A stretch of 64,000 nucleotides of DNA from Theocolax elegans (lineage: Eukaryota; Arthropoda; Insecta; Hymenoptera; Cerocephalidae): NCBI GenBank assembly GCA_026168455.1, contig CM047430.1:21594735-21658734 (forward strand). The letters are read 5' to 3'. The notes beneath the pieces are model-generated. The model was not told the DNA's origin. It made no database searches and worked only from the letters and a program-made list of their open reading frames with translations. Below, piece by piece: positions 43,301 to 55,159 of this stretch (position 1 is the stretch's first letter; every line of letters begins with the position of its first letter). The translations under genes were made by a program, and so were the position numbers.

Positions 43301-43850
43301 ACAAGCCGTATATTTCAACGCCGGGCGTCGAGACGACAACTTTGAGATAGGCGATCTTGTTTGGCAAAAGAACAGAGTCCAGTCTTCCAGCGCTGACAAG
43401 ACAACCTCTAAGTTGGCACCAAAGTATGTAGGCCCATACGTGGTTGTTCAGACAAAAGGCTCAAACACGTACCTTATTCAGGACGGGCAAGGCGACGAGG
43501 AGATGATACACGCCCAACATCTCAAGCCCTACGTGCCCGACAATGGAATACCTCTGGCCGAAGTAGACGACGTCGCCAAACCGACGATGGACGAAGAGGC
43601 GACGAGCGACCCGCCTCCTGCGAGCCAAGACACCCCGAGCGAAAAAATGTACTCTCCGGCCGCTCCCAGCGGGGAGCCGAGGCCCACAGCGAGCGTTCCG
43701 ACGAAAAAGGGAAGGGTCGTCCGCGGAAAACCGCTAGGGTTGTCGTACGTCCAACAAACAGGGCCATAGAACCGCGCACATAGCGTTAGTGAATCAGAAC
43801 GGAAGCGTGGTAGGGGTCGTCCAAGGAAGAACCCGAAATAAGGAAATACC
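40194..43850 (+). pseudogene. Gypsy Pol (unit 1): protease, RT, RNase H, integrase
   Basis: The pol frame overlaps gag by 158 bp and is +1 relative to it. Protease: ALYDPGASTTVMG (Pro in place of Thr/Ser in the DTG motif). RT: CIDFRKVNALTK, LDMNCAYHQIPL, YAYLDDIIVVSE. A T7 run at 41604-41610 shifts the frame, and RNase H follows (41740-42444: LQTDASDTGIGAVLLQ, VTDHNSLRWL). Integrase is broken by a TAG at 42442, an extra A at 42556-42560, a shift near 42765 and a TGA at 42857. HSDNGTEFKN and NPVERSNRTLK of the core remain. A one-base loss at 43714 removes the AT-hook tail seen in unit 2. Confidence 0.85.
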
Positions 43851-44254
43851 CGGACAGTACCAAGGCTAGCAGCCGACACCCATCTCTGAAGGCTCCTTTT
43901 GAATTAAACTCTCCTCTGCCACGGAACGAACAAATTGAAGAGTGAGTGACTCGGTGGAGTGAGCGTGCTGGTGTTAAGTGCACAGCTCCAGCGACTCCCA
44001 GGAACCTGCGAGGACGGCGAAGTTGCCGCGCGCGAGAGCCCGACGGAGAGAGGGGAAACAGGCGAAGTCGAACGCATCGACGGGGAGAATCGAGATTTAA
44101 GGTACGTGGTGCACCACTCGCGAGCCGCCGAAGCCGTAAAGACTCTCTCTTTACGGCTATAACTTTAAGTTAGGAATCGGCGGATCTCGCCCGTGCGCGA
44201 CGGCGAGAAGCTAACGGGCGACCGCGTACGCGTGCTAGAAAGAGAGAAAGTACG

Positions 44255-44701
44255 AGTAACCCCGGTGGTTACACCTCGTCGCGAGACCTCACGCGGCCTA
44301 TATACGGCTTCTGTCATTTGCTTATTCTTTGTCAAACTTTATTTCTATTTCTTTAACTTGAATAAAATTCATATGTAATCAATATACGAGTACGAGTTTG
44401 ATTATTGATTACCGGCGTATGTTATTCCCGTTATCCCGAATACCGCCCTCTCCGTTTCAGGAGCGGCCGAGGTAAACTTACCGCGAATTTATCCCTTTTA
44501 TTCGTGGTCCTTTTCAGCTCACGACGCTTTAGCTGTACAAAGCCGCGAGATCGGCAAGTGATCGCAACGGTAGGTCGTGCGCGGGGTTCACTGATTTGAA
44601 TCCACCGCGCACTCTCGGAGCACCGTCTAGGGAGTATAACTAGGCAGTGCCGTAGCAACCGATCCCTTTACCCCTACCGACGCGAAAGATTTTACCCCGT
44701 T

Positions 44702-44704
<3 letters not shown>
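44255..44704 (+). mobile_element. 3' LTR (unit 1)
   Basis: 450 bp, same sequence as the LTR at 35398, preceded by the polypurine tract at 44237-44250 and followed by (AT)18. A 320 bp stretch (43936-44254) between the end of pol and the polypurine tract is shared by all three units. Confidence 0.85.
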
Positions 44705-44742
<38 letters not shown>

Positions 44743-44876
44743 AGTTTTGTATTAATGTGATAACCAAGTATATTTATTATTTTTTTTATTAAATAAACAA
44801 CATAAATATTATTGTCATTTTTGGCTTTATGAATAAATAAATATAATTATGAATAATTAATATTTATCAGTAAATA

Positions 44877-45289
44877 CAGCGACACGGTGGCGGAGTGGCG
44901 GAGACGCACCTCGGCCGGTCACGGAAGTTAAGCAGCACTGAGTGCGGTTCGCACTTGGATGGGTTTGGCTTTCGTGGCGGGTTAGGTGTTTTTTCACACT
45001 TCACAACGTGAGCGGGAGGTGTGAAACATTCGGTTTCGGTGTCAAGGCCTACGCAATGTGACTTTGACACACAAAAAGAATGTTTCGAATACACCGGCCA
45101 TCTCGGATGAGGTTTTCCCTGCTTCACAGGTTTCCCTCATCCACGGGCATAACCCCGGGCGAATGCGAGATGGTGGGGTTTTTAAGGGAGGGATAAAGCA
45201 CCCACACATAGGTGGTAGGTGAACACCGTTAAAGTCCCCAGGGGGATAAACGGTAGGAAGTGCCAGGAAAAAGAGAGCACAAATCAAGA

Positions 45290-45320
<31 letters not shown>
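44877..45320 (+). mobile_element. 5S-derived SINE (unit 1 copy)
   Basis: Same insertion as at 36016, carried along by the tandem duplication: same target-site duplication, A tail of 29. It is not an independent transposition. Confidence 0.85.
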
Positions 45321-45323
<3 letters not shown>

Positions 45324-46138
45324 ATCAGTAAATAATAAATATAAATAATATTTATAATTTGTCAATATAGAAAAACCCATTGTTACTTTGTTCAGTCAAA
45401 CGAGAGATATTTAAATCGAGTTAATCCCCCGGAAAAACGATTTCTAACCTTACACACCAACGAATATAGCCTACGCGGTCGGCTAACTCGACGACTCGAC
45501 GCGCGAGCCGGCCGCGTAGGCCTCCAGCTGACAATTTTTCGTGTTTTCAGTACCGAGTAAACTTGGTAATCGTGCAACGGCACACGAGCCGCGAGAACTA
45601 GGTATCCGAAAATAGCGCGTGCGCATGCGTATACGTACTCTGGTATAGCGAGAGATATATCGAGAGAGAGAAAGGGAGAACGATGGGTAGAGCGAGTGAT
45701 TGATAGAGGGAGAAATGGAGAGAGAGAGATGGGAGCATGCAAGACAGCCGTGGTCTCTAAATAACAATATTTCCTGTTTTGTCGTATTTGTTTTCCATTG
45801 TTTCCCCGTATAAATAGCTAAGAATGTCGTCGTTCTATAATGCATAAGCACTACTATTATTTTATGTCTTTTATAGATATAAGGCCGGTGTATGAATTAT
45901 GGTATTTAACGCCATATTGCTACAACCATTTGCGCATGTGCTTCCACGCTAAGTATACATTACAAAGTACAGACTACGCGCGTCGCGCACTCAAGCGGCG
46001 AAATTGGTACTAAGAAAACTTTGTCAATAATATAAACTATTTATTTTTTGTCTATATTATGTAAATCCCAAATACAGAAGCACTAGATAATGGTGTAATA
46101 TGTCTTTCTACAAAGTTCCAGATCAATACAACAAGGAC

Positions 46139-46470
46139 ATGTAATCAATATCCGAGTACGAGTTTGATTATTGATTACCGGCGTATGTTATTCCCGTTAT
46201 CCCGAATACCGCCCTCTCCGTTTCAGGAGCGGCCGAGGTAAACTTACCGCGAATTTGTCCCTTTTATTCGCGGTCCTTTTCAGCTCACGACGCTTTATCT
46301 GTACAAAGACGCGAGATCGGCAAGTGATCGCAACGGTAGGTCGTGCGCGGGGTTCACTAATTTGAATCCGCCGCGCACTCTCGGAGCACCGCCTAGGGAG
46401 TATAACTAGGCAGTGCCGTAGCAACCGATCCCTTTACCCCTATCGACGCGAAAGATTTTACCCCGTTACA
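46139..46470 (+). mobile_element. 5' LTR, truncated (unit 2)
   Basis: Identical by eye to 37279-37610, including the truncation point and the junction with host sequence (aaggaca followed by tgtaatc). The shared junction shows that units 1 and 2 arose by tandem duplication and not by separate insertions. Confidence 0.85.
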
Positions 46471-47385
46471 ACTGGCGCCCAAATACGTGTAGATTAGGGA
46501 TTACACCGGATTAATTATCACAGAGAAGTGATAATTAATTTTACGAATTATTTATTTATTTAATAATAAGAAATTTTTAACAAGAATAAAGATTTTACTA
46601 CCAAGTGGGTAGTAAAAGCCGAAAAGCCGCCGTGGTATTTGCGGACAAATACCACAACGTGAGGTCGACCCTGCGACTCAATTAGATTAATTTCCATCTC
46701 TCTCTCTCTCGAATCGTCTCGTTTTCGGCGGATTGAGACAATTATTCCTAAATAGTTAACTCAAAATTCAACAAAGCGAATTGTAAAGCCTGCGCAAGGT
46801 TACAAACTTGAACCTGGTAGAATTGAAGCTTTTCGGACGGACATAACCTGGCCCGACGTCCTAATATTTATAGGTTAGGATAACAAATCCATGTTTATGC
46901 GATTGTAAGTGAGGTCTCGCGTGCGGTTTAAATAATTTAGATAATGATAAGATATTAATTTGTTTCTGATTAAGTTACTTAATTTATTTAAATTCACTAA
47001 TTTAAGAAGATTTAGTTGCGATAGACCTCGAGCCAGGTTAACAAGTTAATTTAACGAGTAGATAAGAAAAATCTGGTATATTATTAATTTTTAAATTCAA
47101 ATTGTCCTCGGTTTTCTTTGATAGTTCTCTAGTAAATGATAATAGAGTTCAAGAGAACCTGTCCGAAAAGCTAGAAGTGCATTTATGGATAGCAGATTCA
47201 AGTGAGTGGCTATATATCTTAGGGAAAAGATAATTCCTTCAACTTTTGGCCTAATAATTTTAATTTTTCTTTGCTGCAACGCAAATTAAAATAGAATAAC
47301 CTTGCGCACGCCAGGCCACAGTGTACCAAAAATAGAGATTTTTGTTTATTTGAAGTTATCCGCGAGCGATAATTAAATAAGCGCA

Positions 47386-49211
47386 ATGGCCGACCGAAAC
47401 GCCGACAGTTTGGCCCAACGAGACGAGGACATTATAGTACTGATGGACGAGTGGATCCACACCCAAAACGCAGCACAAATCGAGGCTCACCTAGAACAGA
47501 TGGAGCTTCGACTTGATGGTTCCCGCTATCAAAAGGCGGAATGCCTACAGCAATGGCTGCTAGGAAATTATTCGGCCGACGAGTTCAGTCAAGAAACTGA
47601 CACCGTCAATGACCGGATGAGGCGGGTCGAGAAGCGGACAGAAGTGATCCGCCGAGTCGGGGAGAAAACGCCAGGAGCGTTACCTAATGAGAAAGGTACG
47701 CACCTGATTGAGGAAAATCTAGTAGTCAATCTGACTGGATAACGCTAATAGCGACCGATGGGACGCCATTTGACGTGCCGCGGCTATTCTCCACATGTCT
47801 GGCAGAACAAATTGCCAAGATAAAAGCTCTACAAGAGCAAATGGAAAGTATGGCGGCACAGATAACGAGGCTAACCGATGCCGTAAGCCACATGACGTCC
47901 CAAAGAGCATCAAGTACGCGATTGGAACCACTAGGCCCAAGTCCACGTGTCCAATTTCAGGACACGTATACCTGCTACTGGCCAGAGGAGTCACCGGTTC
48001 AGCAAGAGGACGCACGACTACAGCCCCAAACGCCAGGACCAGCTCCTAGCGCTACCCTGGGCGGAGCTTGGGGGGGGTGAGACACCTGGGTACCAGGAAG
48101 GCCCCCATGTGAAGAAAGTTCACCCTTAAGGCCCCAAGCGTCGTGCGTCCAAGAACAACCGTCCTGGGCTTCGCGCTCATTTAACCCCACACGCGACCGA
48201 GGCGAGATCGTGAGAAAGAGGGAAATAAAGTACTCAGGGGACGGGAGCGAGAGCATTAACAGCTTCTTAGAGCGCGTGGATGACTGCAGAGTCCTAGCAA
48301 ACATGACGCAGGATGAAGTCCTTCCTTCTCTTTCGCAGTTGCTGGTGGAAGACGCCTCAAGGTGGTACCGCAATAACAAAGGAAAGTGGAGGAATTGGGA
48401 CGAATTCACGTGCTCAATCAAACGCTGGTACGGAGCCAGCGAAACTTACCAAGAGAAGCTGATCCTTGAATGCACCTCACGTACTCAGGGCGAAGACGAA
48501 CCGGTACGTGAGTACATGAATTGCATGATAGGCATGCTACAAAAGCTCGTCTCCAAGCCTAGCGAGAGGAAACAGGTAGATCACCTCTACCGAAACATGC
48601 TGCCGAGAATCCAGCGCCGGTTCAAGCGAATCGAGGCGCAGACAATCGACCAGCTATTTGACTTGGCCCGCGAAGCGGAGAGGCTGCAAGAGCGCGAAAA
48701 GCTCTACAAACCACCTCCAATGGAAGGGGAGCTGGTGCGGCCGGAGTTCGTGTATAAGGCCAAGAAGAAGTCAGAGAAGGCTCCTCCGAAGGTAAAGGTA
48801 GCAGCGGTGGAATCCGATAAATCCACCACCGGCAAGAATCTGGTGGAGCTGGACGCGATTCTTACCCAGCTGAAGAAGCTGCTACCAAGTGAGAACGGGG
48901 GCGCAGCCGGGAGTAGCAAACCAGGACGTCCTAAGAGTGTATGGCGGTTTGCTCAGAAAAAGAAACCGCCGAACCGGCCCGGAGAGCAGAGGGGCCAATA
49001 CGAGAAGCCCCACGGCGGAAAGAGCGCGGAAGGAGGGCCAAGCATGACGCCCTTTGATACGAGCAAACCGATTTCCTGCAATGGGTGCGGTAAGCTTACG
49101 TATTTTCGCCGCCATTGCCTTTACTGCAATAAGGGAAACGCCTCCAACGGGAAACGAACCCAAGGGCCAGAGAGTCCCCGAGATGCCCAGAAGCTCTGGC
49201 CCACGGAATAA
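47386..49211 (+). pseudogene. Gypsy Gag (unit 2), broken
   Basis: Same as the unit 1 Gag, with the same frame change after 47742, the same TGA beside the G8 run (about 48078) and the same His-to-Tyr change in the zinc knuckle (near 49075-49120). The shared defects predate the duplication. Confidence 0.75.
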
Positions 49212-52200
49212 ACGAGACCGCGCGGAGCTCATCCGCGGCGGGATAGACTCGATGAAGCCAGAGGAGCACAGGAAGGGAATCGATTCCCAAGATTCTAGTC
49301 CTCAAGGTCAGCAGGAGCCACACCGGCGCTACCGTCCAGAGGACGAGACGCGCTGGTGGCTCCAAGCGGAAATAGGCGATTTCCGGATCAGAGCCCTGTA
49401 CGATCCTGGAGCTTCGACTACGGTAATGGGGTCTAATGGCCTCACAATCGCTACCGCCCTGGGAAAATCGCTCTCTACCGAAAACGCGTGGAGAGTGAAA
49501 TTGTCTGATGGACATGCACAATCACTGAGTGGGCACGTAATGTTGCCTTTCACCATCGGTGGTGAGACCAAGGAGCTCAGGGTTGCCATTATGCCAAATC
49601 TGGACGCCGAATGTTACGTAAGAGTCAATTTCGTACGTGCATTTCGTGCAGTTCTAGACCCAGACGCTGATCAGCTGTTCTTCAAAAACAGCAAAGCCCA
49701 CGTCCAGTTAGAGGTAGCTAGCTTGGACGGGGGTACGGCTTCCTTGTCGTCAGCAGGGGTTGCTGACGCAACCGAGAGTCAACGCGAGGAATTGCGTCAG
49801 CTGTTGGACCGAGTTCTATCCAACACCATGCCAAAGATCGGTCAATCTCACGACGTCGAGCACACAATCGACGTCGGATCAGCCAAGCCGATCAAGCAGC
49901 GGTACTACCCGGTCTCGGACAAAATCCAAGAAGAAATGCACCGCCAAGTGAAGGAGATGCTTGACTCCGGGGTCATTGAGCCCTCGACCAGCGGATGGTC
50001 CAGCCCGGTGGTGATGGCGAGAAAGGATGACAATTCTAGACGGTTTTGTATCGACTTCAGAAAAGTCAACGCTTTAACAAAACCAGATGCATATCCTTTG
50101 CCTTTCATGCACGATATACTGCGCAAACTAAGAAAGGCTCGCTATATCTACACTCTCGACATGAATTGCGCCTATCATCAGATACCGTTGCAAGTCGAGT
50201 CGCGCCCTATTACTGCTTTCACAGTTCCTGGATTGAGACTGTTCCAGTTCACGAGGGTGCCGTACGGATTGGCATACGCGGGGGCGACCTTTCAACGGAT
50301 GATAGACCAAGTCGTAGGACCAGACCTGGCGTCGCACGCTTATGCTTACCTTGATGATATTATCGTCGTGTCGGAGATATTCGAGGATCATAAGCGTTAC
50401 CTAGAGGAAGTCCTTAAAAGACTGGCAGAAGCTGGACTTTCAATAAACCGGGATAAGTGCGTTTTTTTGTAAGTCAGAGGTTAAGTATCTTGGCGTACTG
50501 GTAATCCGAGTCGGAGTACGTCCCGATCCCGCCAAGATAGAGCCGATAAAAGAGTATCCGGCTCCGAAGAATATTAAACTGCTTCGCCGTTTCCTCGGTA
50601 TGGCTTCTTGGCATAGGCGATTTATGCCAGATTACGCGACAATCGCAGAACCCTTGACGCGTTTAACCAAGAAGAACCAGCGGTATGAGTGGCTTGATGA
50701 GCAAGAGCAAGCCTTCCAACAGCTCAAGGCCGTCTTAATGACAGCACCGATTCTGCAGCGTCCTGTTCCAAATGGGCAGTACATACTGCAGACAGACGCC
50801 AGTGACACCGGTATAGGGGCTGTGCTACTCCAACTCGTGGATGGAGACGAAAGAGTTTTGGAGTACGCAAGTCAGATCTTGTCCTCAGCCGAGAGGAATT
50901 ACAGTGTCACCGAACGAGAATGTTTAGCCGTTGTCTGGGCAATAAAGAAGTTCAGGCGGTATATAGAAGGTTACGAGTTTCGAATTGTAACCGACCACAA
51001 CAGTTTGCGTTGGCTCTGCAATATGCGCAACCCAACGAGTCGTCTCGCAAGATGGGCTCTCGAACTCCAAGCGCACACCTTCACGATTGAGCACAAGAAA
51101 GGTGCGCTTAATCATGTTCCAGACGCGCTCTCCAGAATGTATGAAGAGGGAGAGCCGACGATAGCCTCAGTCTCTTGGAGCGACACCACTGTTGACCCGT
51201 GGTATCTCTCCTGGGTAAAGGATGTATCAGAGAGACCACGGGAATTCCCCGAATGGAAAGTAGTAAGGGGAAATCTATATACTTATTGGCCTGATCCACC
51301 TTAGAGGACGTCATGGAAGACCCCGAGGCATGGAAGATGGTAGTGCCTCGAGAGAATCGGCCGTCGATTCTAAGAGAATGTCACGACGATCCAACTGCTG
51401 GCTACTTAGGTCGCGAAAAGACTTTCGCACGGGTTGCCAGATTATACTATTGGCCCCGATACTATGCGGAGGTAGGTGACTACGTGCGGAAATGTCAAAT
51501 CTGCCAGCAGTGTAAGGTAGAGCAGCAATCGCCTAGAGGCCTAATGGGCCGAAGAGTAGTTGAAAGACCTTGGCAGGTAGTCGCAGGTGATGTGACTGGA
51601 CATTACCTCGCTCTACCCACGGATTCGAGTACATTCTAGTCTTCCAGGACTTATTTACGCGCTGGATTGAAGCGGTCCCAATTAGAAAAGCAAACGCAAA
51701 GACCATAGTAAAGGAGTGACACGAGCGTGTCCTCATGCGTTTCGGCACGCCGGAAGTATTTCACTCCGATAATGGGACCGAGTTCAAAAACAAGATGGTC
51801 GACGACTATCTTAAAGAAAAGGGAGTGTACCATACGACGACACCTCCTTACCACCCTCGAGCAAACCCCGTAGAAAGGTCGAACCGCACGCTTAAGGCAA
51901 TGGTAGCTTCGTACATCAAGGAAAAGCATACCAGCTGGGACGAAAAGCTACCACAACTACAAAGCTCGAAAGGGTGGAGCCCGGCAATGTTGAACTACGG
52001 TCGACAGCCAGAGCCACCTAGCACGGACCGGCGAGAGCAAGAAGAGCTTGTACAAGAACGGTTTGATCAGCAGCGGCTCCAGGACTGGTCTGAGAGACTG
52101 TCCAGGCTAACCGAGTTGCACAAAGTGGCCTCCGAGAATGCCGCCGTGGCTCAAGTGAGACAAGCCGTATATTTCAACGCCGGGCGTCGAGACGACAACT

Positions 52201-52700
52201 TTGAGATAGGCGATCTTGTTTGGCAAAAGAACAGAGTCCAGTCTTCCAGCGCTGACAAGACAACCTCTAAGTTGGCACCAAAGTATGTAGGCCCATACGT
52301 GGTTGTTCAGACAAAAGGCTCAAACACGTACCTTATTCAGGACGGGCAAGGCGACGAGGAGATGATACACGCCCAACATCTCAAGCCCTACGTGCCCGAC
52401 AATGGAATACCTCTGGCCGAAGTAGACGACGTCGCCAAACCGACGATGGACGAAGAGGCGACGAGCGACCCGCCTCCTGCGAGCCAAGACACCCCGAGCG
52501 AAAAAATGTACTCTCCGGCCGCTCCCAGCGGGGAGCCGAGGCCCACAGCGAGCGTTCCGACGAAAAAGGGAAGGGGTCGTCCGCGGAAAACCGCTAGGGT
52601 TGTCGTACGTCCAACAAACAGGGCCATAGAACCGCGCACTAGCGTTAGTGAATCAGAACGGAAGCGTGGTAGGGGTCGTCCAAGGAAGAACCCGAAATAA
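49054..52700 (+). pseudogene. Gypsy Pol (unit 2), with AT-hook tail
   Basis: Protease, RT and RNase H are as in unit 1, with the same T7 frameshift (near 50464-50470) and the same TAG at 51302. Unlike unit 1 the integrase zinc domain is open (51313-51639): ECHDDPTAGYLG, then YVRKCQICQQCK. The second His of the HHCC set is Tyr. A frameshift near 51625 and the TGA at 51716 are shared with unit 1. The core continues from 51735 (HSDNGTEFKN, NPVERSNRTLK), then IGDLVWQKNRV and APKYVGPYVVVQ (GPY/F module). The last 45 residues hold two AT-hook motifs, KGRGRPRK and KRGRGRPRKNPK. Confidence 0.85.
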
Positions 52701-53113
52701 GGAAATACCCGGACAGTACCAAGGCTAGCAGCCGACACCCATCTCTGAAGGCTCCTTTTGAATTAAACTCTCCTCTGCCACGGAACGAACAAATTGAAGA
52801 GTGAGTGACTCGGTGGAGTGAGCGTGCTGGTGTTAAGTGCACAGCTCCAGCGACTCCCAGGAACCTGCGAGGACGGCGAAGTTGCCGCGCGCGAGAGCCC
52901 GACGGAGAGAGGGGAAACAGGCGAAGTCGAACGCATCGACGGGGAGAATCGAGATTTAAGGTACGTGGTGCACCACTCGCGAGCCGCCGAAGCCGTAAAG
53001 ACTCTCTCTTTACGGCTATAACTTTAAGTTAGGAATCGGCGGATCTCGCCCGCGCGCGACGGCGAGAAGCTAACGGGCGACCGCGTACGCGTGCTAGAAA
53101 GAGAGAAAGTACG

Positions 53114-53560
53114 AGTAACCCCGGTGGTTACACCTCGTCGCGAGACCTCACGCGGCCTATATACGGCTTCTGTCATTTGCTTATTCTTTGTCAAACTTTA
53201 TTTCTATTTCTTTAACTTGAATAAAATTCATATGTAATCAATATACGAGTACGAGTTTGATTATTGATTACCGGCGTATGTTATTCCCGTTATCCCGAAT
53301 ACCGCCCTCTCCGTTTCAGGAGCGGCCGAGGTAAACTTACCGCGAATTTATCCCTTTTATTCGTGGTCCTTTTCAGCTCACGACGCTTTAGCTGTACAAA
53401 GCCGCGAGATCGGCAAGTGATCGCAACGGTAGGTCGTGCGCGGGGTTCACTGATTTGAATCCACCGCGCACTCTCGGAGCACCGTCTAGGGAGTATAACT
53501 AGGCAGTGCCGTAGCAACCGATCCCTTTACCCCTACCGACGCGAAAGATTTTACCCCGTT

Positions 53561-53563
<3 letters not shown>
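53114..53563 (+). mobile_element. 3' LTR (unit 2)
   Basis: 450 bp, same as the other full LTRs, polypurine tract at 53096-53109, followed by (AT)17. This is the last LTR of the array. Confidence 0.85.
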
Positions 53564-53599
<36 letters not shown>

Positions 53600-53733
53600 A
53601 GTTTTGTATTAATGTGATAACCAAGTATATTTATTATTTTTTTTATTAAATAAACAACATAAATATTATTGTCATTTTTGGCTTTATGAATAAATAAATA
53701 TAATTATGAATAATTAATATTTATCAGTAAATA

Positions 53734-54146
53734 CAGCGACACGGTGGCGGAGTGGCGGAGACGCACCTCGGCCGGTCACGGAAGTTAAGCAGCACTGAGT
53801 GCGGTTCGCACTTGGATGGGTTTGGCTTTCGTGGCGGGTTAGGTGTTTTTTCACACTTCACAACGTGAGCGGGAGGTGTGAAACATTCGGTTTCGGTGTC
53901 AAGGCCTACGCAATGTGACTTTGACACACAAAAAGAATGTTTCGAATACACCGGCCATCTCGGATGAGGTTTTCCCTGCTTCACAGGTTTCCCTCATCCA
54001 CGGGCATAACCCCGGGCGAATGCGAGATGGTGGGGTTTTTAAGGGAGGGATAAAGCACCCACACATAGGTGGTAGGTGAACACCGTTAAAGTCCCCAGGG
54101 GGATAAACGGTAGGAAGTGCCAGGAAAAAGAGAGCACAAATCAAGA

Positions 54147-54178
<32 letters not shown>
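53734..54178 (+). mobile_element. 5S-derived SINE (unit 2 copy)
   Basis: Same insertion as at 36016, carried along by the tandem duplication; A tail of 30. Confidence 0.85.
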
Positions 54179-54181
<3 letters not shown>

Positions 54182-54927
54182 ATCAGTAAATAATAAATAT
54201 AAATAATATTTATAATTTGTCAATATAGAAAAACCCATTGTTACTTTGTTCAGTCAAACGAGAGATATTTAAATCGAGTTAATCCCCCGGAAAAACGATT
54301 TCTAACCTTACACACCAACGAATATAGCCTACGCGGTCGGCTAACTCGACGACTCGACGCGCGAGCCGGCCGCGTAGGCCTCCAGCTGACAATTTTTCGT
54401 GTTTTCAGTACCGAGTAAACTTGGTAATCGTGCAACGGCACACGAGCCGCGAGAACTAGGTATCCGAAAATAGCGCGTGCGCATGCGTATACGTACTCTG
54501 GTATAGCGAGAGATATATCGAGAGAGAGAAAGGGAGAACGATGGGTAGAGCGAGTGATTGATAGAGGGAGAAATGGAGAGAGAGAGATGGGAGCATGCAA
54601 GACAGCCGTGGTCTCTAAATAACAATATTTCCTGTTTTGTCGTATTTGTTTTCCATTGTTTCCCCGTATAAATAGCTAAGAATGTCGTCGTTCTATAATG
54701 CATAAGCACTACTATTATTTTATGTCTTTTATAGATATAAGGCCGGTGTATGAATTATGGTATTTAACGCCATATTGCTACAACCATTTGCGCATGTGCT
54801 TCCACGCTAAGTATACATTACAAAGTACAGACTACGCGCGTCGCGCACTCTAGCGGCGAAATTGGTACTAAGAAAACTTTGTCAATAATATAAACTATTT
54901 ATTTTTTGTCTATATTATGTAAATCCC

Positions 54928-55126
54928 AAATACAGAAGCACTAGATAATGGTGTAATATGTCTTTCTACAAAGTTCCAGATCAATACAACAAGGACACCC
55001 TAAAAAATTTCTACACGGAAAATTACTATTTTTTCCGTGCAAACTTTTTTTAGGGTGTCCTTCACATATTGACTTCAAGCTTCGCATAAATGCGTATTAT
55101 GTGATTATCTAGTGCTTCTGTATTTG
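54928..55126. repeat. Complete palindrome at the right edge of the array
   Basis: The outer arms caaatacagaagcactag and ctagtgcttctgtatttg are exact reverse complements. The inner stem caaggacaccctaaaaaa pairs with ttttttagggtgtcctt, closing on a short loop around acggaaaattactattttttccgt. The total is about 200 bp, imperfect in between. Only the left arm is present in units 0 and 1, which stop at aaggaca, about 30 bp before the centre. It looks like a hairpin-type MITE. Confidence 0.75.
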
Positions 55127-55159
55127 CGTTTTGCAAATAAAACCATAATATGTTCATTA

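Larger units (their letters stand above)
35079..54997 (+). repeat. Tandem array: 2.25 copies of an 8.86 kb unit
   Basis: Unit 0 (35079-37278) is the 3' quarter only. Units 1 (37279-46138) and 2 (46139-54997) are complete. Each complete unit has a truncated 5' LTR, the retrotransposon internal region, the 3' LTR, and 1.43 kb of satellite plus SINE. Differences between units by eye: AT run of 32, 36 and 34 bp; A tail of 30, 29 and 30; an extra A at 42556-42560; one G fewer at 43714; an extra base near 43780; and single substitutions at 44193 and 54850. Left edge at 35079; right edge at 54997, inside a palindrome. Confidence 0.9.
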
